Assembly (NCBI GenBank): GCA_949283305.1 | Contig: CASDRU010000006.1 | Location: 186,001 to 250,000, forward strand | Length of the DNA stretch: 64,000 bases | DNA from: an uncultured Spirochaetales bacterium | GTDB taxonomy: Bacteria; Spirochaetota; Spirochaetia; Sphaerochaetales; Sphaerochaetaceae | Reading direction: 5' to 3' | In this document: positions 26,336-34,973 of the stretch, piece after piece | Position numbering within the stretch: the stretch's first letter is position 1 | How the letters are laid out: each line of letters begins with the position of its first letter | Made by a program: the position numbers and the translations under genes | Notes under the pieces: model-generated | Seen by the model: only the letters and a program-made list of their open reading frames with translations | Database searches by the model: none | Told to the model about the DNA's origin: nothing

Positions 26336-27607
26336 GTGATTAAAAGCATTGAAGATCTTGATTCATTCTTCCTCTCATATATGCCATCTGGCGGAAGAAG
26401 CGGTGAAATCAGGGAAAACAGACTAAAGAGGATGGCTGAGCTTTTAAAGGCGCTTGGCAATCCTGAAAAAGACTTTAAGAGCATACATGTTGCCGGAAGC
26501 AAGGGAAAAGGAAGCACATCAAGCATAATTGCCTTCCTTCTTGAGAAAAGCGGGCACAGCACAGGCGTATTCCTTTCTCCCCATGTCTATTCTCTTCTTG
26601 AGCGCTTTAAGAAGGGAGATGGATATTTTCCCCTCTCCTCTTATTTCTCCTGCGCAGAAATGCTGGAAGAAAAAGTGAAAGACCTCTCTTTTTCCCCTAC
26701 CACATTTGAACTTTATACTGCTTACTCATATCTTCTTTTCTCAAGGGAGAAAGTCGAGTATGCCGTTATAGAAACGGGGCTGGGAGGAAGGATTGACAGC
26801 ACGAACACGATTTCCTCATTTGCAGAAGTACTGCTTGCAATTGAGCTTGAGCATACTGAGATTCTGGGCTCGACAATAAAGGAAATAGCAACAGAGAAAA
26901 GCAAGATTATAAAGGAGAACACTGATGTCTTTTTTTCTGAGAACAGCAGGGAAGCCCTTGATGTGTTTATGAAGGAGGCTGAAGAAAAGAATTGCCGTAT
27001 CCACTCTTTTTCCTCCATTGTCAAAGACTTTGAATATGATGAGAAAAAGGAGGCGGGCTTTCTTGCTTTCTCAATTGACGGAGAGAGATTTGAAATAAGG
27101 ACCTCGCTGAGAAGTCTCAAGATGATGAAGAACATAGCCCTTTCTGTTCTTACACTAAAAAGACTTTCTCTCTTAGAAAGGAAAAGCCTTGATTATCTCT
27201 CATCTTTCACAATTCCCGGACGCTTTGAGGAAAGGAAGAGAGGAGAAAAGAAAATTGTGCTTGATGTTGCGCATACAGAAGAAAGCATACTTAACTGCGC
27301 ATCCACATTCTCTTCTCTCTATAAAAGAAAAAGATGTCTCATCTTCTCTGCAATAAAGGGAAAGAACTATAAAGCCATGATAGACATCCTTGCACGCTAT
27401 TTTGACACCATGATCTTCACAAAGACAATAGATTTCAAGAAAAGCGACCCTGATGAGATAATGCGCTATGCCTCAAGTGCATACCCAGAGAAAAAGCTTT
27501 ATGTGATTCCTGATGCCAAAGATGCGCTTGAGAAGGCAAAAGAAAATGCAGATGACATTTTGATTGCAGGATCGTTCTATCTAATAACGGAGTATAAGGA
27601 TGCTTAA
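26336..27607 (+). CDS. folC: Folylpolyglutamate / dihydrofolate synthase
   Basis: A Mur-ligase-fold enzyme that adds glutamate to folates (and may make dihydrofolate). The ATP loop is HVAGSKGKGSTS (51-62). Also visible are FLSPHVYSLLERF, the metal site ETGLGGRIDSTN, and PGRFEERKRGEKKIVLDVAHTEESI in the C-terminal domain. 423 residues is normal. The start is GTG; the overlapping ATG at 26334 is out of frame. It overlaps the NFACT gene by eight bases. Confidence 0.92.
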   Translation: MIKSIEDLDSFFLSYMPSGGRSGEIRENRLKRMAELLKALGNPEKDFKSIHVAGSKGKGSTSSIIAFLLEKSGHSTGVFLSPHVYSLLERFKKGDGYFPLSSYFSCAEMLEEKVKDLSFSPTTFELYTAYSYLLFSREKVEYAVIETGLGGRIDSTNTISSFAEVLLAIELEHTEILGSTIKEIATEKSKIIKENTDVFFSENSREALDVFMKEAEEKNCRIHSFSSIVKDFEYDEKKEAGFLAFSIDGERFEIRTSLRSLKMMKNIALSVLTLKRLSLLERKSLDYLSSFTIPGRFEERKRGEKKIVLDVAHTEESILNCASTFSSLYKRKRCLIFSAIKGKNYKAMIDILARYFDTMIFTKTIDFKKSDPDEIMRYASSAYPEKKLYVIPDAKDALEKAKENADDILIAGSFYLITEYKDA

Positions 27608-29009
27608 TTATCTTGAGCTGGAACGCCTGGTGGCGGAAACACCTTTCATCAATTCATATATACAGAAAATAACGGAGCATTCGTTTCACAGCTTCACTAT
27701 CTCTTTCTTCAACAAGGATGAGAAAGCTTTTGATGTCTATTTTGAAATAGCCACAAGCACATCCTATTTTGCAAGAACAGAGAAAAAGAGGGCAAAGAGC
27801 AGCAAAAGCCAGAGATTCTGCCAGTATATGAAGGCAAATATCACAGGATACAGAGTAAAGGATGTGAGAATGCTCAAATTCGACAGGGCCTTCATGCTCT
27901 ATCTTGTAAATGCAGAGAAAAATGAGAAGAAAATGCTTTTCCGTTTCTATTCAGGAAGCGGGGCCAATGTGATAATCCTCTCACAAGATGATATTATCCT
28001 TGAGCTTCTTTTCCGCCGACCGAAGAGAAATGAGATGAGCGGTGAAAAGCTTATAATCACAGAAAGAACAGAAAGCCCTGTAAAGGACCTGAAAATAAGA
28101 GAATATGACATGTCACTCTACCCGTCATTCTCATCTTTCATAGACTCTTTCTATTTTGAAAAGGAAAAAAATGAAAATGAGAATGCCCTTCTTTCCCTTC
28201 TGGAGAATAAGAGAGAGGAGGAGAAGAAGAAAAGCCAAAGGCTTATATCATCATTGAAGGAAAAGATAAGAAAGAATGCATATTATAGCGAAGAGAACAA
28301 GAAGGCCCTTCTTCTCTCCTCTTCTTTATATCTGGTAAAGAAAGGAGATCAGAGTGTGAGCCTGACAGACTGGGAAAACGGTGAGGAAGTAACTGTAATG
28401 CTCGATCCCCTTCTTTCTCCAAACGAGAATCTCGAGAAGCTCTTCAGCAGTGCAAAGAAGAGCAAGGCAATCTACATGAAGGCTGAAGAGGACCTTGCAA
28501 GAGAAGAAAAACACTATCATGAAATTGACAGGCACTATGATGAGATCATTGCCTCAAAGGACATGAAAAGAATAAGGAAAGAGACTGAGAAAAGAAGTGA
28601 AAGCGCAAAGGAGAAGGACTATCCGGGACTGCGTTTCACATCCTCCTCTTTCCTCATCATGGTCGGAAGGACAAGTGATGAAAACGACAAGATATTGAGA
28701 AACTGCACAAGGGGAAGCGACATGTGGCTTCATGTAAGGGACTACAGCGGAAGCTATGTGATAATAAAGAGCCAGAAGGATAAGGAGATTCCGCAAAACG
28801 TGCTCCTTGATGCTGCGACCCTTGCTGTCTACTACTCAAAGGCACGTTCGGAGCGTGTTGTGGACCTCTATTATACCCAGGTGAAGAACTTAAGGCGTGC
28901 AAAAGGAGCAAAAAAAGGAACAGTTCTTCCTTTTAATGAGAAAAACCTCGCCCTGACCTTTGATAAATCGCGTCTGGATGCTATTTTAAACAGTAAGGGA
29001 CAAAACTGA
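27600..29009 (+). CDS. NFACT family protein, RqcH/FbpA-like
   Basis: A 469-residue NFACT protein. The family includes RqcH, which recruits Ala-tRNA to stalled 50S subunits and adds C-terminal alanine tails, and fibronectin-binding homologues. Present are an N-terminal NFACT-N domain with an RFCQYMKANITGYRV segment, a charged coiled-coil middle (about 180-330) and the NFACT-R domain GRTSDENDKILRNCTRGSDMWLHVRD, followed by the VKNLRRAKGAKKGTV motif. It is shorter than typical RqcH (550-580), the coiled coil being reduced. It overlaps folC by eight bases and the next gene by one base. Confidence 0.88.
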   Translation: MLNYLELERLVAETPFINSYIQKITEHSFHSFTISFFNKDEKAFDVYFEIATSTSYFARTEKKRAKSSKSQRFCQYMKANITGYRVKDVRMLKFDRAFMLYLVNAEKNEKKMLFRFYSGSGANVIILSQDDIILELLFRRPKRNEMSGEKLIITERTESPVKDLKIREYDMSLYPSFSSFIDSFYFEKEKNENENALLSLLENKREEEKKKSQRLISSLKEKIRKNAYYSEENKKALLLSSSLYLVKKGDQSVSLTDWENGEEVTVMLDPLLSPNENLEKLFSSAKKSKAIYMKAEEDLAREEKHYHEIDRHYDEIIASKDMKRIRKETEKRSESAKEKDYPGLRFTSSSFLIMVGRTSDENDKILRNCTRGSDMWLHVRDYSGSYVIIKSQKDKEIPQNVLLDAATLAVYYSKARSERVVDLYYTQVKNLRRAKGAKKGTVLPFNEKNLALTFDKSRLDAILNSKGQN

Positions 29010-30463
29010 TGTTCAGAAAAGATGATATAAGAAAAATTGAGATAAACGGCAAAATGCATACAGCTCTCCTCATAGGGAAAAAGAGCGAAGACCTTCCCCG
29101 TCATATCTTCCAGGGTGAAAGAAGGTGCGGAAAGATAATAAAAAATGGGGAAATAACTCCATTTTACTGGCTCGGAGTGCATTATATTGATGATGAGAGG
29201 TATGTGTATTTTGATGACATTGACCTTCTGCCCCTTTCTGAGCTCTTTCTTTCAAAGCGCTCAAATGCGCTTGATATTGTCCGAGATATCGCAAAGGGCC
29301 TTGAAGAATCTGATGAGGAGTTTCTGAATCTTGAGACATCCATATTCCCTCTTTACCGCATCTTCCTCACAGGGGACGATGCTGTTGTGCTCCTTCCTCC
29401 CGATATCGGAGATGTTATCGGGATACTCAGAAGCGAGGAAGAAAGAATAAGTGAAGTCAATGTCCTTATAAGGCGTGAAAGCGAATACAATTTTGCTCTT
29501 GTCATGGAGATGGCTGAGCTTCTTTACTATGCGGCAGCAGGATTCCTGCCTTATCAGGTTGAGGATGTCAGGTACTACAAATATATCGAGTATCCTCTTG
29601 AAAAGGCTTTGTCCGCACTCTCTGAGTCCCTTGATGAAAAAACACGGAGCTTCATAAACTTCATACTCCATGCAAAGCAGAGCCAAATGAGGGACATAAT
29701 GGGCAACAGAGGACCATCGTCTGCTCTTTCCTGGTTTCTTGATAAATCTGAGGATCTTAGATGGAATCTGAAGAATCTTGAAAACCCGGATGCTGTAAAC
29801 ATAATCAAAGATACAGAGGAGTATAAGGAATTTGCCAAAAAGAGCACAAGCGGTGCAAAAAGAAGGACATTCTTCAGAAAGAAAGGAACTGCAATAACAA
29901 TCTCGGCAATCCTGATAATCCTCCTTCTTGCCCTGACAGTCGACATAGTGCGCGCTGTACGCCGCCCTCCTGAGACAAGGGATCTTGATCAGGAAGGTGT
30001 TCTGTATTCTTTCTTTGAGGCCCAGAATGACCTTGATCCTGATATGCTGATCACGGCAGTAAAGGGAAAGAATCCTGAGCAGTATGCTGAGATTGTGAAT
30101 TTCTATATCTCTGACCGGGTGACAACTGCATATGAGTCAAACAGCCCCATTCTCCGTGCAGATGACTGGCTCTCCTCAGGATGCCCTGATGTTGAAAGCG
30201 GAGATATCGTATATGGAGTTACTGATGTGAGCTTAGAGCGAATTGATGAATTCACAATTGATGCAAGCTACCTCTACTACACCCCATATGCTGAAAGCGA
30301 GGAGGACAAGGGAGAAGAGAGTGCTGATATCCTGATCACCTATGTCTATTATGTAAAGCAGCGCTTTTACTTTGAATACAACAAGAGAGGATGGTGGAAC
30401 ATAAGCGGAAGCCAGATCATTGAAAAGAATCTTGAGAAGACAATCACAGTCGGCTGTTACTGA
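29009..30463 (+). CDS. Single-pass membrane protein with pseudokinase-like N-terminus
   Basis: 484 residues, family not recognised. One transmembrane helix (about 291-312, AITISAILIILLLALTVDIV) separates a cytoplasmic N-terminal region from an extracytoplasmic C-terminal domain of about 170 residues. Parts of the N-terminal region are spaced like a degraded protein kinase: FPLYRIFLTGDDAVVLLPPDIGD resembles a catalytic-to-DFG segment without its aspartates, and AELLYYAAAGFLPYQ resembles the 'GxxPf' helix F/G region. This is inference. It is translationally coupled to the NFACT gene, and its 3' end overlaps convergent miaA by seven bases. Confidence 0.6.
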   Translation: MFRKDDIRKIEINGKMHTALLIGKKSEDLPRHIFQGERRCGKIIKNGEITPFYWLGVHYIDDERYVYFDDIDLLPLSELFLSKRSNALDIVRDIAKGLEESDEEFLNLETSIFPLYRIFLTGDDAVVLLPPDIGDVIGILRSEEERISEVNVLIRRESEYNFALVMEMAELLYYAAAGFLPYQVEDVRYYKYIEYPLEKALSALSESLDEKTRSFINFILHAKQSQMRDIMGNRGPSSALSWFLDKSEDLRWNLKNLENPDAVNIIKDTEEYKEFAKKSTSGAKRRTFFRKKGTAITISAILIILLLALTVDIVRAVRRPPETRDLDQEGVLYSFFEAQNDLDPDMLITAVKGKNPEQYAEIVNFYISDRVTTAYESNSPILRADDWLSSGCPDVESGDIVYGVTDVSLERIDEFTIDASYLYYTPYAESEEDKGEESADILITYVYYVKQRFYFEYNKRGWWNISGSQIIEKNLEKTITVGCY

Positions 30464-31389
30464 GCTCTTGAAAGAAAGCTTTCAACTGTATTCCGTATCT
30501 GATCAATATCTTCAGCATCAAGCCAGATAGCATCCTTGAAGGAACGGAAGAATGTCATCTGGCGCTTTGCATACTGCCTTGTAGAAATAATTATCTTCTC
30601 CCTGATTGTCTTTAAATCATCATAGAGGAAGAATTCCTTGTATCCGATTGAGTTCATGGCCGGCCACGAAAGGTCTGCTCCCATGCTCTTAAGAGTGTTT
30701 ATCTCATCAATAAGACCAGAAGAAAACATTTCATCCACTCTTGCTTCAATTCGCCTGACAAGCTCATTTCTTTCTCTTTTGAGCGCAATTATGAGGATGT
30801 CATAATCACTGCGCAGCGTTGTTGAGACCTTGTAGGAAGAAAGCTTTCTGCCGCTTGTCAGATAAACCTCGATTGCACGGGAAACCCTATAAACATCATT
30901 TTTGTTGATTCTCCTGGCAGAAAAGGGATCTATTTCCTCTAAATAGGAGTAAAGCCAGTCCTTTCCCTTTTCTTCAAGAAGAGCATTTACTTTGGCCCTT
31001 ACCTTCTCATCTGCCTTCGGTGTGCTTGCTGCCCCGTAAAGAAGCTGGCGGAAATAATATGCAGTTCCTCCTGTTATGAGAGGAATATTTCCTCTTGCTG
31101 TGATTTTCTTCATCTCCTCTTCTGCCATCTCGCAGAAGGTTCCTGAATTGAACTGCTGATATGGTTCCAGTATGTTGACGAGATGATGGGGAATCTTCTC
31201 CATTATTTTCTCATCAGGCTTGGCTGAAGCAATATCCAGGCCTTTGTAAACCTGGACACTGTCTGTGTTTATTATTTCAAATCCGGTTGAAAAAAGCTCT
31301 TCAGTAAGCCTTGTCTTTCCGCTGGCTGTAGGTCCGAAGAGCGCAATGAGCTTATCACTCACCTTCTGAGTATTTGATCTCCCCTTCAA
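30457..31389 (-). CDS. miaA: tRNA dimethylallyltransferase
   Basis: Adds a dimethylallyl group to A37 of tRNAs reading UNN codons. The 310 residues show P-loop GPTASGKT (19-26), the substrate loop NTDSVQVYKGLDIASAKPD, HHLVNILEP, and TGGTAYYFRQLL. The start is uncertain: TTG at 31389 overlaps rpoZ by 35 bases, and GTG at 31362 would overlap it by only eight bases and keep the P-loop intact. Neither has a well-spaced Shine-Dalgarno. Confidence 0.93.
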   Translation of the reverse strand: MKGRSNTQKVSDKLIALFGPTASGKTRLTEELFSTGFEIINTDSVQVYKGLDIASAKPDEKIMEKIPHHLVNILEPYQQFNSGTFCEMAEEEMKKITARGNIPLITGGTAYYFRQLLYGAASTPKADEKVRAKVNALLEEKGKDWLYSYLEEIDPFSARRINKNDVYRVSRAIEVYLTSGRKLSSYKVSTTLRSDYDILIIALKRERNELVRRIEARVDEMFSSGLIDEINTLKSMGADLSWPAMNSIGYKEFFLYDDLKTIREKIIISTRQYAKRQMTFFRSFKDAIWLDAEDIDQIRNTVESFLSRAQ

Positions 31390-31549
31390 GGGCCTTGTCG
31401 AGTACTACAGAGACAATCTTGTCGCCGTTCTTTTCAACTTCATCCTTAAGGTCTGTTGAAAGATAGACATCTGCCTCCTTGATGGCAACACATGTAAGCT
31501 CGTATACATTCTTTTCCGTATCAATGAGATTGTTTAGATTAATCGGCAT
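31355..31549 (-). CDS. rpoZ: Probable RNA polymerase omega subunit
   Basis: 64 residues. The arrangement NLIDTEKNVYELTCVAIKEADVYL, then NGDKIVSVVLDKALEGEIKY, follows the omega pattern (N-terminal helix with a 'kyeLv.vAakRAr' type motif, then a helix ending in an 'aL.Eia.gki.y' motif), but it is divergent. GAGGAG precedes the ATG. The position between cmk and miaA in a housekeeping cluster supports the call. Omega helps assemble RNA polymerase around the beta-prime subunit. Confidence 0.6.
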   Translation of the reverse strand: MPINLNNLIDTEKNVYELTCVAIKEADVYLSTDLKDEVEKNGDKIVSVVLDKALEGEIKYSEGE

Positions 31550-31586
31550 ATATACTCCTCAAGCCATATTAATTTAATTGAATATC

Positions 31587-32117
31587 TTACTTTTTGCAAG
31601 ATATCTGTCTGACTTCATCACAAATGATGCGGACAATCTCGTCAACGCTCTTGTTGTCTGTATCGATTATGATGTCTGCAACGCTCTCAGGACGGTTGTT
31701 ATCAATGCCGTAGATGCGCATGTATCTTGCACTGTCCCTCTTGTCGCGCTCTTCTGTTTCCCTGAATTTGTCTTCAAAGGATCCGCCTTCCCTCTTCTGG
31801 ATCCTCATTGCCCTTGTCTTGCTCTGAGCCCTGAGATATACCTTCAGATCAGCATTTTTCAGCATCCAGATTGCAAGACGGGAACCGAGCACACAGTTTT
31901 CCTCACTTTCGGCCATCTTGACCTGACGCGAGTCAAGCTCGATGTCTATATTGTCATCACCTTCAGCAAGGGCACAGAAAGAAACAAAGTCCATGTTCCT
32001 CTCCTCTGCCATCTGGCGGAAGGTGAAGTTTATCATCTTGTATCCAAGCTGGCTGCTTAAAGCCTTAGTCACTGATGTGTTTCCGCATCCGCTTTTAGAA
32101 GAAATTGCAATTCTCAT
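31587..32117 (-). CDS. cmk: Cytidylate kinase, archaeal/spirochaetal type
   Basis: A 176-residue short nucleoside monophosphate kinase similar to the archaeal CMP kinase family: N-terminal AISSKSGCGNTSVTKALSSQLGY, then NFTFRQMAEERNMDF, and the lid-like VYLRAQSKTRAMRIQKREGG followed by RDKRDSARYMRIYGID. The P-loop is unusual: the expected Lys before Ser/Thr is Asn (GCGNTS), with a lysine two positions after the start of the loop. It likely phosphorylates CMP/dCMP. It lies between yicC and rpoZ. Confidence 0.8.
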   Translation of the reverse strand: MRIAISSKSGCGNTSVTKALSSQLGYKMINFTFRQMAEERNMDFVSFCALAEGDDNIDIELDSRQVKMAESEENCVLGSRLAIWMLKNADLKVYLRAQSKTRAMRIQKREGGSFEDKFRETEERDKRDSARYMRIYGIDNNRPESVADIIIDTDNKSVDEIVRIICDEVRQISCKK

Positions 32118-32151
32118 GTGGAAATCTTAGCACAAAAAAATATCTATTGCA

Positions 32152-33015
32152 CTATTCAATATTCCTTATCTGCTCTCTGATGTTTTCAAGGCTGTCCTTC
32201 ATTTTGACAACAGTCAGATTTATTTCCGCCATCTGGCTCTTTGATGCAATCGTATTGGTCTCTCTGTTCATTTCTTGACAAAGGAAGTCCATTCTCTTTG
32301 AAACAGGTTCATCTTTATCAATAAGGGATCTGAACTCTTTTATATGAGAGCAAAGACGCTTTATTTCCTCGTTTATGGAATATTTGACAAGAAGGATGGC
32401 CATTTCCTCTTCAAGACGCTTTTCATCAAGATTGACATCTCCTTTGATCTCTTCATAACGGCGGAGAAACAGGGATCTGAAATAATCCTCCATTTTCAAG
32501 GAAAGCGCTTCAATCTCATTCTTTCCATCCTCGAATTCTGAAAGAAGACGAACTATATCCTTCTTTGTCTCTTCTCCTTCCCTCTCCTTTTCCCTGACAA
32601 TGGATTCAAGAGCAGCAGAAAGTGTGTCAACAAGCTCTTTCTTATATGCGCCTTCACTTTCAGATGAGTCAACAGAAAGAAGTCCGGATATCGCTATATA
32701 GTCAGAAAGCGCCGCCTTTGCTCCTGTTTTCTTCTCAATCTCATCAAATGCACTCTTATAGCTTTCAAGCAGTCCCTCATCAAAGATGATCCTGCTCTCG
32801 CTTTTCTTGACTGCAAGACGCACCAGAATCTCGACATGCCCTCTGCTGAGAGCCTTTTTCACCATCTCATCAATAAGCATCTCATAGGATGAAAGACGTG
32901 ATGGTATGTTCTTTACAATCTCAAGAAAACGTGAGTTATAACTTTTAATCTGTACTTCAATCTGCAGGCTGTCATCAGAGTATGCAGCTCTGCCATAACC
33001 GGTCATGCTTCTCAA
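32152..33015 (-). CDS. yicC: YicC family endoribonuclease
   Basis: A 287-residue YicC/YloC family protein. The N-terminus MRSMTGYGRA and the IKSYNSRFLEIV segment are diagnostic, as is the C-terminal CQEMNRETNTIASKSQMAEINLTVVKMKD. E. coli YicC is an RNase acting on RNA stems. It is coupled by a four-base overlap to the upstream unknown gene at 33012. Confidence 0.93.
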   Translation of the reverse strand: MRSMTGYGRAAYSDDSLQIEVQIKSYNSRFLEIVKNIPSRLSSYEMLIDEMVKKALSRGHVEILVRLAVKKSESRIIFDEGLLESYKSAFDEIEKKTGAKAALSDYIAISGLLSVDSSESEGAYKKELVDTLSAALESIVREKEREGEETKKDIVRLLSEFEDGKNEIEALSLKMEDYFRSLFLRRYEEIKGDVNLDEKRLEEEMAILLVKYSINEEIKRLCSHIKEFRSLIDKDEPVSKRMDFLCQEMNRETNTIASKSQMAEINLTVVKMKDSLENIREQIRNIE

Positions 33016-33698
33016 TTCTTTTCCTCCAGATTAATTGAGATTACTTTATCAAGCGGAGATATGAAAGACAAGGGAGTGGTAAAGCTATCAACCTCGACAA
33101 CTGACGAGAGACGGGAAATAAGAGGAGAGAAGATTATGGAATCCAGAGCGCGCGTGAAACGTTCATACTCCTTTGTATCCTCTTTTTCCAGCACAATATA
33201 ATCAGCATTCCTGAATGCAGAAGCAAGTCGTGAAGGATTTTTGTAGGAGGATGAATGGAAATACACCCATACCTTTGATGAATGGGCAAATGTTGATAAA
33301 AATGCCTTGATTTCATCAATGCTCTGTGCTTTCAGTTCCCTCTGCTCATCAAAAACGATGTTTTCAAGTGTAGACAATGGAAATGAGAAAAAGCTCATAA
33401 GAGCATATGCAAGCTCAGCAGTGTCCCTATCCGGATAGCTGAATGTGACAGAAGGGTTCAAGCGTAGAAAATACGTATTGTCATCAGAAGCAGAAAGGAT
33501 GCCTTCATACTCATGTATGTTCTCTTTTTTAATCTTTGATCTGGGGAGGAAAATTTGACCGCAAAAAGGCTCATCAACAAGTCTTTTCAGATCCTCTTCA
33601 TTGAAAGGCTCAGAAAAGACCGCAACTTCATCTAGTTTTAGGGTGTCAAGTATTTTTTGTATCCTGTTTCTGTATCTTGCTGAGAAAATCCTGTTCAT
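33012..33698 (-). CDS. Unknown protein upstream of yicC
   Basis: 228 residues, no membrane segment or signal peptide, family not recognised. It begins with a basic stretch (MNRIFSARYRNRIQKILDTL) and has alternating strand/helix character (KVWVYFHSSSYKN, ADYIVLEKEDTKEYERF). It overlaps yicC by four bases, suggesting a joint role. There is no Shine-Dalgarno: the ATG directly follows the T tract of a hairpin terminator, so its expression may depend on read-through of that terminator. Confidence 0.6.
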   Translation of the reverse strand: MNRIFSARYRNRIQKILDTLKLDEVAVFSEPFNEEDLKRLVDEPFCGQIFLPRSKIKKENIHEYEGILSASDDNTYFLRLNPSVTFSYPDRDTAELAYALMSFFSFPLSTLENIVFDEQRELKAQSIDEIKAFLSTFAHSSKVWVYFHSSSYKNPSRLASAFRNADYIVLEKEDTKEYERFTRALDSIIFSPLISRLSSVVEVDSFTTPLSFISPLDKVISINLEEKN

Positions 33699-33720
33699 AA
33701 AAAACAGCCCATCAGGGCTG
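33698..33720 (-). terminator. Hairpin terminator abutting the 33698 start codon
   Basis: On the minus strand CAGCCC/GGGCTG (33720-33715 and 33710-33705) with loop TGAT, then TTTTTT immediately before ATG 33698. It terminates or attenuates the transcript of the small zinc-ribbon gene upstream. Confidence 0.75.
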
Positions 33721-33727
33721 CTCCTCT

Positions 33728-33892
33728 TTACTTTGAAAGCTTAGAATTGCACTGCTTGCAAACCTTTACCTTTGCTCCATCGATTTCTCTTTCATAGAGA
33801 CACTTGATAGCGCTTCTCTTGCATACAGGGCATACATCTCTGCCGTTGTTGAACTGGTCTCTGATTCCTGTTCCTCTATGTGCCTTTGACAT
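33728..33892 (-). CDS. 54-residue zinc-ribbon protein
   Basis: A short gene: start ATG 33892 with AAGGAG eight bases upstream, stop TAA at 33730-33728. The protein opens MSKAHRGTGIRDQFNNGRDV and has two CxxC pairs, CPVC (21-24) and CKQC (45-48), which should bind one zinc. A further cysteine sits at 31. It is basic and probably binds nucleic acid or a ribosomal component, by analogy with small ribosomal zinc ribbons. That role is inference. It is followed by a terminator. Confidence 0.75.
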   Translation of the reverse strand: MSKAHRGTGIRDQFNNGRDVCPVCKRSAIKCLYEREIDGAKVKVCKQCNSKLSK

Positions 33893-33959
33893 GTTTATCG
33901 CTCCTTATTAAAGTCCAGATAAGGATAACAGAAAAGAAAGAGAAAGGTCAATAATGCTT

Positions 33960-34340
33960 TTACTCCTGGCTTTTTGTCTCAGTGCCTGTTTCTTCCTCTT
34001 TTTTATCTTCTTCCTGCTCCTTCTTCTTGGGAATCTGAACATTTTCTTCAGCCTTTCCATCTTTCTCTTTTTTAAGCACTATGCTTTCAAGAGAAGAGAG
34101 GATGAAAGATGTTGAAAGGAAGATCACTCCAAAAATCATCATGACTGCTGAGCCTATCAGCTTGACGCTGACAGCTGGGGAAGAAGCAATCCTTATGCTC
34201 TTATAACTGTAGGTGAATCCTCCGATTCTGTATGAATAGCTTTCAGGGGCGACATTAATTGCATTTATTGCAAAAAGAGCTGCTCCTGCTACGATGAATA
34301 TAAGTGAAATAATCAAAAATACTAATGACTTGTTTTTCAT
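33960..34340 (-). CDS. Small two-helix membrane protein
   Basis: About 126 residues from ATG 34340, which has AGGAG eight bases upstream; an in-frame start at 34370 would have no ribosome site. Two transmembrane helices (about residues 5-27 and 60-82) flank a loop with YSYRIGGFTYSYKS. The C-terminal 40 residues are extremely rich in Lys and Glu (KKKEQEEDKKEEETG) and likely cytoplasmic. I do not recognise the family. Confidence 0.6.
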   Translation of the reverse strand: MKNKSLVFLIISLIFIVAGAALFAINAINVAPESYSYRIGGFTYSYKSIRIASSPAVSVKLIGSAVMMIFGVIFLSTSFILSSLESIVLKKEKDGKAEENVQIPKKKEQEEDKKEEETGTETKSQE

Positions 34341-34415
34341 TTTTTTTGCTCCTGAAAACAAATTTAGCACAGAAAATGAGAAAGAAAAGAGAGTTCATCT
34401 AAATGACAAAATTCT

Positions 34416-34973
34416 TCATTTTTTCATAAAAATTGCCGTGACAACCTTCTCTTTTCCCACCTCATCCTCTTCAATTGAATAAAGTGTAAGGCCAAGAGTG
34501 GAGAAAGCAAGAGTGACATCCTCAGCTGTAAAACACTTGATTTTCATCTCTTCATCCTCGTCCCAGAATGCTCTCATCTTCCTCTCATCAAGCTCAATCT
34601 TCGAGCTCTTGAAAAAAGATGTGTAGAAAAAGCCGTTACTCTTCAAATTCATTGAAAGATTATACAAAAGAGGAATAAGTGCTTCCTTTTGTGTAAGAGA
34701 GATTGTAAACGGAGCAAACACTAGATCATATTTTCTCTCATCAAGGGATGATGAGATATGATCTGCCCCCATCAGAGATGCTATCTCACTGTCAGCATCA
34801 TCAGAAATGACGGCGCTGACTGAGATGGAAGGAAAAAGATTCTTGAAAAACGCAGTGAGCGGAACTGCAAATGAACCGTATAAAAGAGCAGAAGAAAGAC
34901 TCTTGTCTTTTAGCTCCTCTCCCGCATGGCGGAAAAGATATGCGTTTTTTCTTATCCACAAAGCCTTTTTCAT
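34416..34973 (-). CDS. Methyltransferase-fold-like protein, function unknown
   Basis: 185 residues. The alternating pattern SALLYGSFAVPLTAFF, SVSAVISDDADSEIASLMGAD, KYDLVFAPFTISLTQKEALIPLLYNLSMNLKSNG and FFYTSFF resembles a class I SAM-dependent methyltransferase core (strand with an acidic tip, 'DLVfa', 'L..gG..y.s'). The GxGxG loop is missing, so activity is doubtful. It overlaps the heparinase-like gene by one base and is therefore in the same operon. Confidence 0.5.
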   Translation of the reverse strand: MKKALWIRKNAYLFRHAGEELKDKSLSSALLYGSFAVPLTAFFKNLFPSISVSAVISDDADSEIASLMGADHISSSLDERKYDLVFAPFTISLTQKEALIPLLYNLSMNLKSNGFFYTSFFKSSKIELDERKMRAFWDEDEEMKIKCFTAEDVTLAFSTLGLTLYSIEEDEVGKEKVVTAIFMKK

